64,000 nucleotides of DNA, taken from contig JAACJK010000120.1 of NCBI GenBank assembly GCA_013368325.1, positions 186,001 through 250,000 on the forward strand, read 5' to 3'. A program made the position numbers and the translations under genes. A model generated the notes under the pieces. The model did no database searches. It had not been told where the DNA came from and worked only from the letters and a program-made list of their open reading frames with translations. Positions 1 through 11,599 of the stretch are shown here, piece after piece. Origin of the DNA: Ephemerocybe angulata (lineage: Eukaryota; Basidiomycota; Agaricomycetes; Agaricales; Psathyrellaceae). Every line of letters begins with the position of its first letter. Position 1 is the first letter of the stretch.

Positions 1-1613
1 GAGCCGAGCTAGACTGCACCAGAAATTTGAACTTTGTCCGGCAGATAACTTTTGAACTTATGGGGGCCTTCGTGAAATTACATGTTGATCTCGCATCTCC
101 GACAAGCCCGGTACCCTTTCCTGGGCCCCATCGCCCATGCATTGCGCCTTCGAAAGGTCTTCGGATAACTGTAAACATGTATTATATACTCGACGATTAG
201 CGTTTACTCATGAAACGAGCCTCAATCTCCCTTTGAACGGGCACCCTTCGCCTGCAAGCAATCTAATCGCTTTTGTTTGGTGGGGGCCTCCGGCACGTGA
301 CAAATTTTTCGAACTTTCAGAACTTTCACAACAATATGCAAACGGCTGTAGCACACTTTTCGGTACCCGCTGCGTGTGAGAGAGTCTAGATAGGTGTCGG
401 GTACTTCCAAATTGGGTAAGGGATGCGTGTGTGCCTTGTATCGACACTGGTTCACGCATATTGATGCATATAAGTGCCTGAATGTGCTCTGGGGGTACAT
501 ATTATTGGTCTGAAGGGCGCTGTGCCTCAGACTAGCCAGTGATGGCCAGCCCAGCATGAGATTAAGGATGGGAAGTGAGTCAGTATCTTTTCCAAGTTTA
601 TAACATATCCCGAAGCAATTCAGTTGCATTACTGTAGCTAATAATGTGTATAAACTATTAAAACCAGTCCGAGGCACACCTGTTCCCTATCTGCTGAGGT
701 ATCTCGCATCCGAACTTCCCTCGCATAGGCGCTCGCACAAGATCCCAGCCGCGGCTGATGGCATTGCCATATTTGGCTCGAAATTTCCGGCGGTTGCCTC
801 CTTTGGGCGCGCGCGACTGCATTTCGCGCGGCGGCTTCACGGACGTCCCCTGCATTGACCATCCTGCCCAGAAAAGGACGAGGAGGACCATCGAGATCGT
901 CACGTGGGGTTAGACGAGGTTAACCGGTAACCTTTTCGACTTGTCATTCAATACTATTAACAATCGGGCAAAACTAATGTTTAACCTGCGTCAGCGCAGC
1001 CCACCACACGTTAATCTTTTCTCGCATGGCTAACGTCAATGTGACGGAGTGGTTCTCGAGAAGCAGGCAAACCATGCTTTGCGGATTGTGTGGGCTCGGC
1101 CTGGTCTTGGTTGCGGTGCAGAGTGATGGTGAAGATCTCCGAGTTAGAGAGAGCGATCTTAGTCGCACTCGCAGCACTTCCGCAATGCCGACTAGGTATA
1201 CAACAATCACAAGTTAACATCAAAGATCCGCTTTTGCAAAGCTAACTAGGATCCTTCGTTTTAACTGCACTTCCGTAATGCCGACTCGGTACAGAACAAT
1301 CGCGAGTTAACATCAAAGATCCGCTTTCGCAAAGCTAGGTAGGATAACTGCTCGTTGCGTTAACTTTGAGTTCGTCTTGTCACGGCTATAACCAGGGCTC
1401 ATCTCTATTTGTAAAATCGCTTGGCCCCCGGCGATATCATAGGAGACTATCAATTCCTTTAGTAAGTCATGTTCAGTCTGAGAAAAAAGTCGACTAATAT
1501 TAATGTATCTGTTGGAATGTGTCATCCCCGCCGTATTATCTCCAGCACCGTGAATGATTGAGGACGGAGGTCCTAGCCTCGTCGCCCCTGGCAGGCGCGC
1601 CGGCTTCTCTTTA
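1..1613. other. No gene seen; contains a short tandem duplication
   Basis: I see no supported coding region here. The small open frames lack recognisable domains and plausible introns. The stretch at 725-780 resembles 14165-14222: both have a TAGGCGC core followed by GATGGC and CATATTTGGC. It also holds the 93-bp-period duplication listed separately. Confidence 0.5.
1174..1343. repeat. Two-copy tandem duplication, period 93 bp
   Basis: Copies start at 1174 and 1267 with the same GCACTTCC start. Both run through GAGTTAACATCAAAGATCCG-like sequence to a CAAAGCTA end. About 76 bp of each 93-bp unit is alignable, with scattered substitutions, so the duplication is not very recent. No gene is attached to it. 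Confidence 0.8.
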
Positions 1614-2081
1614 TCAGTGGCGTCGCCTCGCAGAATTGATGGTAATTTTGATACATCTATCTTTCGCTATGTGGTCGTCGTACTGTATTCTCTGGAATCA
1701 GTAAAAAGCTTCGCTGGAAAATATTACAGATTTTATAGCGTACATCGGCATAGCTGGGGAAGGTGTACCCGCATCCGGCGCAATACTTGGTATATTGAAG
1801 TCCACTTGGCTTGGGATTTGGGCGTGTTCCTTTGGCCCGGCGATCCAGTCGTCCTGATAGCTCTTCAATGAGCTCCCTGGTGCTGAGAGAGTCCAGCATT
1901 TCCCGCTGCTCCAGGAAGTATCCAATATCGCGTGCATCCAGTTCCTGTCAATTAGAATGTTAAAGCCATTCCTCCACGAGCATCGTATATAGAAAGGACA
2001 TACGTTATTGGAGTTGGCATTGGAAAATGAGGATAAGAGCCCTACAGTAAGGGTAGTAAGGGTAAACAGCGAGAAACGCAT
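1614..2081 (-). CDS. Small secreted protein, paralogue of the gene at 4401
   Basis: A three-exon model (2081-2004, 1944-1744, 1691-1614) gives 118 aa. Residues 1-23 form a hydrophobic secretion signal beginning MRFSLFTL. The mature part opens ELDARD, then has LSTRELIEELSGRLDRR. A CxxC pair (CAGC) follows with downstream His and Cys, a zinc-finger-like spacing. Introns have GTATGT and GTACGC donors; the second has an ACTGAT branch site. The 4401 gene has the same exon plan, the same DARD start and a matching STRDLIYELSSRLEAR segment, so the two are paralogues. The function is unknown; a secreted effector-like or cell-surface role is a guess. The exon 3 boundary is the least certain part. Confidence 0.6.
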
Positions 2082-4027
2082 TGTACTGAGTATGGCTTTG
2101 GTTAGGTAGGCTTTGTGGGAGGTCTGTAAATCTGGGTTATATTTGCTCGCTCCTGAGCCATTTTATACAAAAACTTAGGTCGTATTACGACTGGTATGCA
2201 TCATTGGTCAACAGGCCTTGGTCGTCATACTGTATGCTGCGGTATAGTGTGGCCGCGTGAGGCTGTGACCTACCTCCCACTGTATTGCAGTGTGCTTCTG
2301 CGCTGTGTAACTAACTGAATACGTGTGATAGCAACAGCAACGGGCGGAGATGTAGCATAAGTTACCTCTGAGAAGGGGTTTGCTGATGAGAGGCTCAATA
2401 CGGAGGTAGAGCCATGTTATGGGTCATTTTCAAGGCAGGGCCGTCCTTTGATACCTGTGCGATAATTATCCTCATAAATTGGCGATCAAGATACGCTATC
2501 ATGATTTGGGTGGCCGTCGAGCACAAGTCGAGCAAGCGCCAGCCGCTGTTACTCGGGAAGTGTGTGCGATGCTCTCAAGGGGATCTGTATCCAGTATCAT
2601 TGGCGGTGGGTAAGGCATACATACCCGTTGGGGTCACGTTGATTGCTCGGAGGCGATAGATTGTTCACACAAGAGGTGTGCTAGATCAAAGATATGGAGC
2701 AAAGCGAGCGTGGCTACGTGAGTAAGCGTCAGCTATCAATGCTCTATCTAATGCGCATTGGCGTGAACACAGAAAATCAGCATCTCATCTTCGGCACAAA
2801 ATGCCAAGCACCGGAACTTTGCCGAAAGTCTGGCCAGGGAGGTAGCATACGGCTCTAGCTCCCACTTGTACGGGTTTCCGCCGTTACTTGGGAACCAAAA
2901 CTATCTCTTTGATGGCGCCCCCACTCCTGCCTTCTGGGGACGAGACCAAGGCCCAACATCAGCGAACCAACCAGGAGGCCTTCATAGATTTTAGTTTAGA
3001 GGACAACTAGCGCCATGGTAGTCCTTTATAGTAGCCCACAGCTGGGTTAACGAAACTCTGGAATTGGCACCGAGCTTCAGTGTTCAGCCTTCTAACTTGC
3101 AGCGTCTCGGACCCGGGAGAACCGTTTTAGAGTCACAAGTGTATGTGCACTTTTCGAAATCGGTTCATGCATAAATCGTTCAACCGTGGATCGTTATCTA
3201 GCGGAGAGCCCTCTATTTGGAGATGATAAAGGACATTCGATATAAGAAAGACTCCACATGATACTAGCCCTCGGGCCTCAGTACACGGAGCTGTGAGACA
3301 GCGCCCAGTCTTCTTTTTGCCTTGCTGTGTGAAGCAACGCCCTGAAAGCATCTAGACTACATACCAGGCTATGTATTGATGGTGCATTGGGGATGCGAGT
3401 ATATCGTGGCAATGACCGGCCTCAGATCATCGTTGGTTGAGACGGTGACTCTGCTCGGAGGCAATATGTACAACGGTGATCGCATGGCGAGGATCGGCAA
3501 GTCATTAGATACATAGTTGAAGGATCCTGCAGCAAAGCGAATCTGGCTATGATTTTTGAGGATGGTTTCACTTCTGCAAGAAAACTGCAAGGAGACTTAT
3601 ACCTTCCTTAAAACCTTCTTTCTTACCTCGCTTTCCTCTCTTTCTTCCCTCATCTCTGAATCTCGACCTCAAATCCCGGTAAATAGATGCGTGGAGCCAC
3701 CGCGTGGTGCCAGTTGATCTTCTCAGGTAGGCGGCGCCACCTGCCCGCTTCAGTTGGCGCGGTTCATTATACCTCTCGCTCTCCCTACCCTTTACCAAAT
3801 ACCTAGCCTTCAATCGATATCTAGCTATCTACACGCCATATTGAGAGCTTGCAAGCCAATGACCAAAAAAGCAGGGTATAGCAGTAAGCTTACCAGATGA
3901 TACACCAGTGCAGACGCTATCACATGTCGAGCTGGCCAGTTCGGCACCCGTGCACACGACGGCCCGAATATTCTGAGCGCTCATCAGCGTTGATCAGGGT
4001 CGAGGCGTTGTGCGCATGCGCGATAGA
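2082..4027. other. No gene seen
   Basis: About 1.9 kb without a frame I can support. The first 100 bp should contain the promoter of the minus-strand secreted-protein gene, including an AATATAA-like stretch near 2138-2145. The rest has only short unsupported frames. Confidence 0.4.
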
Positions 4028-4263
4028 TATCTCAGGGTCCTCTGTGACCACTCTGTGAGCGCCCTGTGAGCACCACATATCCTGCGGGTATAGCAAGGTA
4101 TAGCAACGGTGATCTCTCTCCCATAAAAATGAAATTGCACCCGCGGTGGCTGCGCTATCTCAGGGTCCTTTGCGAGCGCCCAGTGAGCGCAATATTTTCT
4201 GCGGGGATGGCGGCGGTGATCGCTCTCCTGCTGGGATTAAACTGCACCCGCACTGGCTGCGCT
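4028..4263. repeat. Tandem duplication in the upstream region of the secreted-protein gene
   Basis: Two units begin TATCTCAGGGTCCT at 4028 and 4156 and end near GGTGGCTGCGC / CTGGCTGCGC. Shared blocks include GAGCGCCC, CTGCGGG, CGGTGATC and TGCACCCGC. The array ends about 140 bp before the ATG at 4401, so it may duplicate upstream activating sites. Confidence 0.75.
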
Positions 4264-4278
4264 GCTGGCCTACGAAAG

Positions 4279-4286
4279 GTATAAAA
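4279..4286 (+). promoter_or_regulatory. TATA box of the secreted-protein gene
   Basis: The sequence TATAAAAG lies about 120 bp before the start codon at 4401, directly after the tandem duplication. A transcription start near 4310 would leave a leader of about 90 nt. Confidence 0.6.
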
Positions 4287-4400
4287 GCTGGGACTCAACG
4301 GTCTATATTCTACAGTTCCTCTCAGCCTAAACACCCCACTCCAATCGACTTAGCAGTCTCAACCAAGTCTCAACCCTCTCTACGCTAATTTCTATACACC

Positions 4401-4903
4401 ATGCGCTTCAACATCCTTGTCCTCGTTCCTACCGTCGTCGCTTTGGCGTCATACGTCCAAGGTCACTACGATGTGAGAAGACTATCTTGAATTTTGGCCT
4501 ACTGTATACTGACTGCCCTATTGCAACAGCAATTCGATGCCCGTGACCTTGTCGACGAGTTGAGCACCCGCGAAATCCAGAGCCTCCTCAGACGTTCAGA
4601 AATTATGGAGGAGCTTGCTGAAATCTCAACGCGCGACCTCATCTATGAGCTCTCCAGCCGCCTAGAGGCTAGAGGAGGCGGCGCCAGCAAGCCCGTGTTC
4701 CACTGCTTCCATTGCAACAAGGAGTTCCCGACCGCCGCCGGAGTACGTATCTTCACCTTTTTCCGCGAATTTTGGAATACGTAACTGACGTTGCTATGTG
4801 CCACAATCAGGCCGCAAACTGTCATAAGACGATCGTCGAAGACAAAAATGCACTGGAGAAGCTCCGAAAAGAGAGGGAAGCCAAGGCCAAAGCCCGCCGA
4901 TAG
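4401..4903 (+). CDS. Small secreted protein with LSTR/ELSxRLE repeats and a CxxC motif
   Basis: Exons 4401-4472, 4530-4742 and 4811-4903 give 125 aa. Residues 1-21 are a clear signal peptide (MRFNILVLVPTVVALASYVQG). The mature chain opens QFDARD and carries two related segments, DELSTREIQSLLRR and EISTRDLIYELSSRLEAR. A CFHC pair follows, with Cys-His about 12 residues later, and then a Lys/Glu-rich helical tail (KLRKEREAKAKARR). Introns are 57 and 68 bp with GTGAGA and GTACGT donors; TACTGAC serves as branch site in the first. It has a TATA box and a duplicated upstream region. It is the paralogue of the minus-strand gene at 1614-2081. I do not recognise a named family and the function is unknown. 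Confidence 0.72.
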
Positions 4904-5140
4904 ATGCCAGCTTGCTTCTGACTGGACTGGTGTGCTGGCGCACCTGTCTCCATATCACCCCACCCCAATGTATCACCCCTCATAGCTAGCCTACTTTTGA
5001 AAAGTTATCTTGCGAGACGAGGCTTGTGCAGAATGGCTATTTAATTTGATCATTGCCGTCTATATTAATAATCATTGGTGCTTTCCTTACCTCTTGACCT
5101 TCGACGCTGAAACCGATTAGAATAAAATACATAGGCCTCG

Positions 5141-5515
5141 GTTCGACCAGGAGACGGGGCTACCGTGATAGTCGCCTCAACGAGCCTACGGGATGACCAG
5201 CACTCTGTTCCCTATTCTGAAATAATGACCATTAAGACGCGAGGTGAGAATGAGTAGATGGCCTTCAACCTGACACCGAATTGTATATTTGTATATCCCA
5301 GGATATCTTGGAGCTCCCATTTGAGTATGCGCTCACCACCGTCTAGCTCTTTGTGCTACGCCAGCCGAGTAACAGCGCCACTGACCCCGATGGCATTTCA
5401 TTATAATCATCAGATGTTGTGAAGGAGCGGGAGAAACGTGCCCTAGAATAAAGATATCCTTCCTGGATACAAAGGCCTATGTACTTCGTCTCTCCAAACG
5501 ATAGGAGACATAGCA
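5141..5515 (+). repeat. Dispersed repeat R2, first copy
   Basis: This block is closely matched in inverted orientation at 53605-53971. Shared stretches include GTTCGACCAGGAGACGGGGC and the segment that reads LLLGWRSTK on the minus strand. It contains no intact gene. It looks like a transposon relic or an old segmental copy. Confidence 0.75.
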
Positions 5516-5789
5516 GCCTGAGCAGCCACAGGCTGTATCCGCGTGTACTGCTCAACGGCGCGTTGAAACATAAGTCTTATTATTCGTAGATAGTTTGCGA
5601 GGTGTCACATACTATTTAGTGGGATTACCATTACGCACGCTTATGACAGTCGCACAGACAAAGTTGATCGTAATGGGAACCCCAGGATGAGACCAATGTT
5701 TCCTGTATTTCAGACGAGCGTCTTTGCTCGGTTCTGAGGGACGCTTGCCTGGCATGAGAAGTCACTGATGAATTCGGGGTCCCACCAGA

Positions 5790-6280
5790 GTTAGACAGGG
5801 ATTTTCGATTCAAGCGCATACGTAGATATTGACGAGGTTCCGTACAGTACCACAATAGACTTTGAGTATGAGCGCGAGTTTCACCCAGGGTAACGCTAGC
5901 TCAACGTTTCCTGAGAAAGACCACCGGACGGATTGACCAACATACAACAGACGAGTCGTAACGCTGGGGAATGACCGTCTAAAGACGAGAGCTGTAGGGT
6001 GTGTTGGATGTGGCTTCTGCATGTCCGACGAGGTGTGCAGATGCATCCTTGGGATAGCTGATCTCCGCTGCGGGAGAGGCAGGGCCGAGGTTGTTGGTGG
6101 AAAGTGGGCGTCCAGGGAGGTAAAAGAGCGAGGATGGCCAGGGGTCCATCCCGGATCGTCAGCCCCTGATGAGATTAAGCCCGTGTACATTCATGGTCGG
6201 GTTGAAGAAGAGATTGGATTACGTCTTGAGTAACGAGAACGCGTGGGTGGGTGGTGTGTTGCCAGTTCGAAGATGTCGGT
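5790..6280 (-). repeat. Dispersed repeat R1, copy a
   Basis: Read on the minus strand, this matches 43.77-44.66 kb on the plus strand. Shared blocks are CGACCATGAATGTACA, CTTCTGCATGTCCGAC (as complement) and the CGTCAATATCTACGTA stretch. The 44-kb copy carries about 390 bp of extra sequence in the middle. A more diverged relative lies at 9.76-10.10 kb. No coding function is apparent. Confidence 0.65.
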
Positions 6281-6518
6281 CTAGGTGGGTGTGCGTGAGA
6301 TGGAAGGGACGACCCGATACATGGATACGTGGTGCACGTCGGATCCTCCGAGGGCTCTGTGATTACAGCTCTTTGCATATTTGTTGGCACTAATGAGATA
6401 CAAACAACGACATCAACAAATAATAAATAATTCGGACGCGCGCGTCGAAATGTGTGATTGCGCGGCTTCTCCTCATACCACCTCTTCACCTGTCATCGTA
6501 AGATACCTACCAGCATAT

Positions 6519-8325
6519 ATGGCACCTTCACGGCGTAAGAAGGCCAATGTTACTCCTTCGTCACGCGAGACGAGCCCCAATCCGACCGAAAAGCAGTACT
6601 TTGAGCACCATGCAGCAATATTAGAGTCGTCGCAAGAGCTTGAGATTCCTTCGGATGCAGAAGAGATGGCGAGGGCAGGCAAGGGTAGAGCAAAGGGGCA
6701 GGAGAGTGAGGATGAAGAAGATGAAAGTGATCTCACTCCTGAGCCAGAGGATGACGAGGAGGAAGAGGACGAGGAGGAGCAGGCTCCTGTCGTTCAAAAG
6801 CGCAAGCCCGGCCGCCCCAAGAAGATTTGTTTGTTTGAATGCTACTCATTCTTGATTTGCTCTTTGGCTTACCTTTCGTGGTCTTTTCCTAGCTGTGGAT
6901 GCTGATAAGGATGACACACCCAAGGTTGAGGAGAACATCATGTACTCGCTCTCCATGTACTCTCTGGCTGAGCTCGGGAAACCGAAGACTAAGCGAGAGC
7001 CAGAGAATCGGGTTATGTCCGAGAAGGCTGACCTTCCGTGGGTCGACTTTGAGGACCTTGTGAAGATTCAGGTCCTCAACACCCTTTTTCCGGATGCACG
7101 AGGTCCTATTGACAACACTCGCTATCGTGTTTTCTATTCCATCCGTAGTGTCGTGCCTGGATCTGTCCCGCTTTCCTCTGAGGACGACTATAAGAATCTC
7201 TTGCGCTTTGCGAAGCAAAAGAACGGCAAATATGCGAAGGTTCAGGTCACTGTGAATGAGCAGGTTGTCCAGAAGCGACAGGTACGTTGGGACCGACGAT
7301 TTGCTAGGTGTTATTGCTGACATATTCAATTGGCCCATTAGGGTACACCTGGAAAGGAAAACCCTGCGAAGAAGAGAAAGCACGCAAACGATACTGAAGA
7401 TTCTGATAGCGATGGAGATACTGAGCCTGAAAAAAGAAGACCACGAAGAAGAAGAAGAAGGGGAAGGCAAAGACCAAGGTATGATGGCTACGAGCACCAT
7501 ATCACACGGCAGTCTGGGCATAGGCTGATGTCTGTATGCGCACCCGGTTATCTAGGCTGAGATACGGTCTGAGGAGCTCCAAGGGAATGTGGGCATCAAC
7601 ACGAAGATTCAACAGCTCCGAGCACGATGGGAATGCAATGTCACCAGTTGCAGCGGTACGCACTGCTACATATCCCCAGATGGCGGTGCGCATGTAAGGC
7701 TCACACACGAGCACATCGAGAAATGGGCTGGCGCTATCGTATGTATATTCTCTCTAAGTTCAAGCTGAAGATAATTGCTGATGCACAAGTCTATGCACAG
7801 CTCGCTAGTGCCGGCAAGGAGGTCCCGACCGCGACCATGGAGGTGCCTCCCCATCATAAGCTTTTTGATGCCGTCGGAACCAAATCGGCGCCGTCTGCTA
7901 TCCTTCAAGCTCGCCTGAATGCTAACGCACGAGAGAAGGCTGGAGGTGGACCTGTTCCCGTTCAAAATGCACCCATTATCAACTTTGTTTTGCCCAACGA
8001 CATGTTTGGTATATTCCGCAATGTTCCTCCCGGCGCCGAGGGAGCGCAGCCCCATGCTCCGGCTCCAGCTCCAGCTCCTGCGACAGCTCCTGGCACTCTG
8101 CTGATTCCCTTTGGCTACGAACCTGGCCCCAAGCTCGCACTCGAAGAATTCTGCGAAATGTATAAGCTCACTGAAGCTGTTCTTCTTCGCTTCCAGGACA
8201 AAGCTTACCGGTTCTCCTCCGGCTTTCGCTACATGTCAGTTGCTGATCTGACGAGGATGGGATTCAAGGACGGAGAAATAGCTGATATCCGAGAGGCGAT
8301 TGAAGCTTGGGCTGTGAAGGTCTGA
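6519..8325 (+). CDS. AT-hook protein with C-terminal SAM-like domain; one-base frameshift in exon 3
   Basis: Five exons: 6519-6828, 6893-7281, 7342-7478, 7556-7738 and 7801-8325. The N-terminus is acidic and ends in an AT-hook (KRKPGRPKK). The middle contains WVDFEDLVKIQVLNTLFP. Exon 4 carries a Cys/His cluster (CNVTSCSGTHCY, then HVRLTHEHIEKWA). The C-terminus (FCEMYKLTEAV ... DLTRMGFKDGEIADIREAI) reads as a SAM-like helical domain. The likely role is nuclear DNA or chromatin binding. The exon lengths sum to 1544, not a multiple of three. Exon 3 starts in one frame (KRKHANDTEDSDSD) and must end in another (KKTTKKKKKGKAKTK). The break falls at the A6 run 7430-7435, where a seventh A would restore about 514 aa. 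It may be a real mutation or a homopolymer error. Confidence 0.7.
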
Positions 8326-8427
8326 GGGCTCTATTATCGATGGACCACGAGAATTACATGCACCATGACAACTACCTATTGTACAATCATCCCAATTCCA
8401 TTGTCCAATCGTTCTATTGTCCGTTGG

Positions 8428-9432
8428 CTAGCAATACCCTGCATGCATAAAGTACCCCAATGCATCGCTATCTGTCACAATGTCCATGGTTTCCATCAGG
8501 TCATACATCATACCGTCTCCCTCCTTTGCCATAAGCCCCGCATGCCTCCGGATGAACGCCTTGATCTTCGAGAATGCTTCTTCAATTGGGTTGAGGTCGG
8601 GTGAATAGGGTGGTAGGTATTCCAGCCGAACACCATGTTCCTCTAGCAGCTCTGCAATCTCGGGTCCTTGGTGTATACGTGCATTGTCCATGACGAGAAC
8701 ACTCAATGTGCCAGGGAATGGGGTGCAAAGGGGGAGGACAGAGTGCTCAAGGTAATTGAGGAACCCCCGCTTCGTGAGTGACCCCTCCACCACAGTGTTG
8801 CTCACCATCCCGTCGATGGTGAGCAGGCCTTCAGCAGAGAATCGACGACCACGGATAAACACACCCTTCTTGACTGCTCGCGCACCTAACCCTGCCCGGC
8901 CAAACCGCCTTGACCCCGTCCTCTCATCCTTCGACACCTCATCGAGAAACCCAAGCTGCTCCGGGGTGTATTGAGCCATTCGGCGGATAAAGTTGGCTCG
9001 TTTCTCCTCATCCCTTTCAGCAGCAATCTTCTTTAGCTTCTTGCGTGAGACCCGAGCACGCTCCAATGCCCGATAGATGGTGGTAAAGTGGACAGCGACA
9101 AATCGGTTGGTTTGTAAAAGCATCTGGAGCTCATCGAGGAACCAGTCGGGCCTATGTTTGATGACACGTAGGAGGTAGTCGATATCTTCAAATTGGAATT
9201 GACGTGGACGTCCACGGAGCCCAGTGGAATGCCTAACAACATCGCCGGTTTCGAGGAGGCACCTGCGAACACGGAAGAATGTGCGGCGGCTCAGTTTGAG
9301 GCAGTCGAGGATATCGGGGAGCTCCAATAGGTTACGGTCATATAGCCTGATAGCGGCCCATTTGACATCCGCAGAGATAGGGCGGTATGGCATAGTCGAT
9401 GGTGGTGGTAGAGGAACACGAACGACGATCAA
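8428..9432 (-). CDS. IS630/Tc1-mariner superfamily transposase (DDE_3 type)
   Basis: A single 334-aa frame. The N-terminal helix-turn-helix region has CLKLSRRTFFRVRRCL, followed by GLRGRPRQF. The catalytic core shows D in GFLDEVSKDE, D in LVMDNARIH and E in NPIEEAFSKIK, with 34 residues between the last two, which is a DD34E layout. YLPPYSPDLNPIEEAF is the hallmark of this superfamily. A second in-frame ATG at 9393 (MPYRPISADVKW) is an equally good start. The frame ends about 100 bp after the stop codon of the convergent AT-hook gene. I could not find convincing terminal inverted repeats with TA flanks, so element ends are not given. The frame is complete with all catalytic residues; it could be active or domesticated. 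Confidence 0.9.
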   Translation of the reverse strand: MIVVRVPLPPPSTMPYRPISADVKWAAIRLYDRNLLELPDILDCLKLSRRTFFRVRRCLLETGDVVRHSTGLRGRPRQFQFEDIDYLLRVIKHRPDWFLDELQMLLQTNRFVAVHFTTIYRALERARVSRKKLKKIAAERDEEKRANFIRRMAQYTPEQLGFLDEVSKDERTGSRRFGRAGLGARAVKKGVFIRGRRFSAEGLLTIDGMVSNTVVEGSLTKRGFLNYLEHSVLPLCTPFPGTLSVLVMDNARIHQGPEIAELLEEHGVRLEYLPPYSPDLNPIEEAFSKIKAFIRRHAGLMAKEGDGMMYDLMETMDIVTDSDALGYFMHAGYC

Positions 9433-9539
9433 ATGGTTGGCGACGGGATCATTGGTATTATTTATTTATTTGTATTTACATTTTGTGTCGCGCGGCGAGT
9501 GCCAAGGTATATGAAAAGAGCTGTAACAGCTAGATAGAT

Positions 9540-10420
9540 ACATTGCGTGAGGGAGGAGGGAAGGAAGGAACGCAGCTCGATTCGAGCACGGTATTCGGGC
9601 GTTCGCATCGACCAAGCTCGGTATACAAGAACATTGAGCCCAGTAAGAGAACATTCGGTGAGGAACAAGAGGCACAAACACACCGAAGCGCCCGCGCACA
9701 AGCATCCATATCCTCCTCCCTAATATGGCAGAGGACGTCGGCGGCTTCACCACCCGACGAACACACGAGTCGTAACGCTGGCGCTAGGGTGATATGGCCA
9801 AGCCCAGGTGCAATCATAATCGAGGGTCGGTCTTCGATCCGTCTGACGAAACGCAGAGAGAGCGAAGCAAGAGAAAAGTACCACCATGCCTATGTACGGG
9901 CGTCTCAGAGTTGAAGGAGAGCTGATCTTCCTGTGCGGGTTCTTGGGCGTGGATTCTGCATGTCCCAGGGTCTGCAGGAGCATCGTTTCAGTGGATGATA
10001 CGCGAGGTAGATCATCAGAGCCACAGAGGTCGGTGGTGGGAGGTGCACGTCCAAACTAGGGGGCACGGATCGTCGGCGATGTGGCACGGCCGGTGAAGGC
10101 ACACGGTCGGGGAATGGACGAGAATGACATCTTGAAGACGCCGGGGTGGATAGGCGTAAGGAAACCGGCACAAATACCCAGATACTTAGCTCCGTGGGCA
10201 CGTCGGTACCTGCGAGGGCGCTCTGCGATAGCGAGCTGGATATCTACACTGGAGGCAAGAGCGCTGCAGCGGAGGACGGATTTGAGATTGGGCAAGGAGC
10301 AAGAGGCACAAGCACACCGACCCACCCACGCACGAGCAAACATCTCCTGCCTATCAATGTCACACCTTCACCCGCCTCCGAACTTCGCTTCATCCCCCAC
10401 TGAACAGCTCTAAGCAGATA
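9540..10420. repeat. Diverged R1-related repeats
   Basis: The part at 9765-10100 shares ACGAGTCGTAACGCTGG, GCTTCTGCATGTCC-like and GGTCGGTGGTGGGAG-like blocks with repeat R1 at 5.9-6.2 kb. Within this region, 9655-9720 and 10290-10360 also resemble each other (AAGAGGCACAARCACACCGA). I find no supported gene. It looks like decayed mobile DNA. Confidence 0.5.
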
Positions 10421-11023
10421 TAGGCTACCGAGAGAACGAAAGGCAGCTTCGATCGTTGATTCGCTCAAGCATGGTTTGAATGAGTTTTACAGACGGTACA
10501 GCGAAATCAACGATTCTATGTTCAGGTCAGTTCCTCTTTCGCATGTAATTTCGCTCGGAGACACATACCTAGATATCTACACCACTGTAGCTGTCCCAAA
10601 GTCCACCTCTTGCTCTGAGCTCTGCACAAAAATTGTCGATCCCCGTACACACTTTGTCCGAACCGTTCCTACGCCCAGTTCGATGACAGGTCCTGGCTTG
10701 CGGGAGAGTTCCTTGGGGAGAGGGAGAGGCAGCGATGTAGGATTGCCTTGATGGTGGTGGAAGGAAGAAGAAGGATGGGAGGAACGGTTCCGAATTGTTA
10801 ATCATTTAATGGTCTGTGCGTGGGATGTACATCCATATGCGGAAAATGCCCCTAACATGGCGGCAGCCAAGCGTCCAGTGTTAAGCTTGAATATTGGTAT
10901 GCCGACCTCAGAGCTCTCAGATACAACGTAAATGTGGTACTTTCTACAATACATTCCAATGGCCTCCAGCGTAGGATATATTGTTGTTGAAAGCGTGCCT
11001 ATGTGGAGGGCTAACGCCCTCTA
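10421..11023. other. No gene seen
   Basis: This intergenic stretch lies downstream of the minus-strand I66-like gene. It has only short unsupported frames and no structure I can name. Confidence 0.4.
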
Positions 11024-11599
11024 TTAGGCTCGTACCTCATCAATACGGAAGACCTGATTCTGCGCCGCAGCGCCCTCCAAGACCTCAAGCTGGACACTAT
11101 CCCCCGGTGCCCGGCCCGACACTCTCCACGCAAGCATCTCCCCTGCTTCCCCCTTCTGCACAGAAACGATCCTGCATCCCAAATCCGCGTCGTCAGCGCC
11201 CTGCTTATAGATAGTAGTTCTAGTATCATATACGCACGAATACTTCATCGGTTCACTCCTCCAAATCTCCCAAAGGAACGGCAACCGTCCTTCTCTAGCC
11301 TGTTCGAAGGGAAGGATCGCAATCCCTCCATTGAGGTTCACCACGACCTTCTCTTCATCAGAGATTATATACCCCTCGCTCTCGCCCGGGCCTTTCCTGA
11401 CGCCCCACTAGACACAAAATGGTGGTAATAGTCGAACATAAGCAGAGCGCACAGCTTGCAACCCGTAGGCACGTACGTGAGTCGCCTGGCCGAGTACGAT
11501 CGCCTCACCCGAAGGCCCTTGGGGTGTAGGCGCAATGCCGATAGGGCGGTTCCACTTCGTAATGGTGTAGGTGCCGTCTGGTATGCTCGACTTAGACAT
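11024..11599 (-). CDS. I66-like (cospin-type) beta-trefoil protease inhibitor
   Basis: Exons 11599-11477, 11407-11238 and 11171-11024 give 146 aa, the size expected of mushroom beta-trefoil inhibitors. The start MSKSSIPDGTYTITKW and the later IVLGQATHW and FLWEIW motifs are typical strand repeats of that fold. The second intron is 66 bp with no in-frame stop, so it could be read through. Splicing it out joins KYS to IVSVQKGE and gives a regular trefoil strand. The intron sits at the same place and phase (2) as in the homologue at 54560-55090. There is no signal peptide, so the protein is cytosolic. Family members inhibit serine or cysteine proteases; which one this inhibits cannot be told from sequence. 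Confidence 0.65.

Noticed and set aside
222..677. Minus-strand frame of 151 aa near the window start
   Set aside because: No recognisable domain, poor codon pattern and overlap with other equally long frames.
8428..9432. Terminal inverted repeats for the DDE_3 transposase
   Set aside because: I compared about 100 bp on each side and found only weak, AT-rich matches, so element ends are not claimed.
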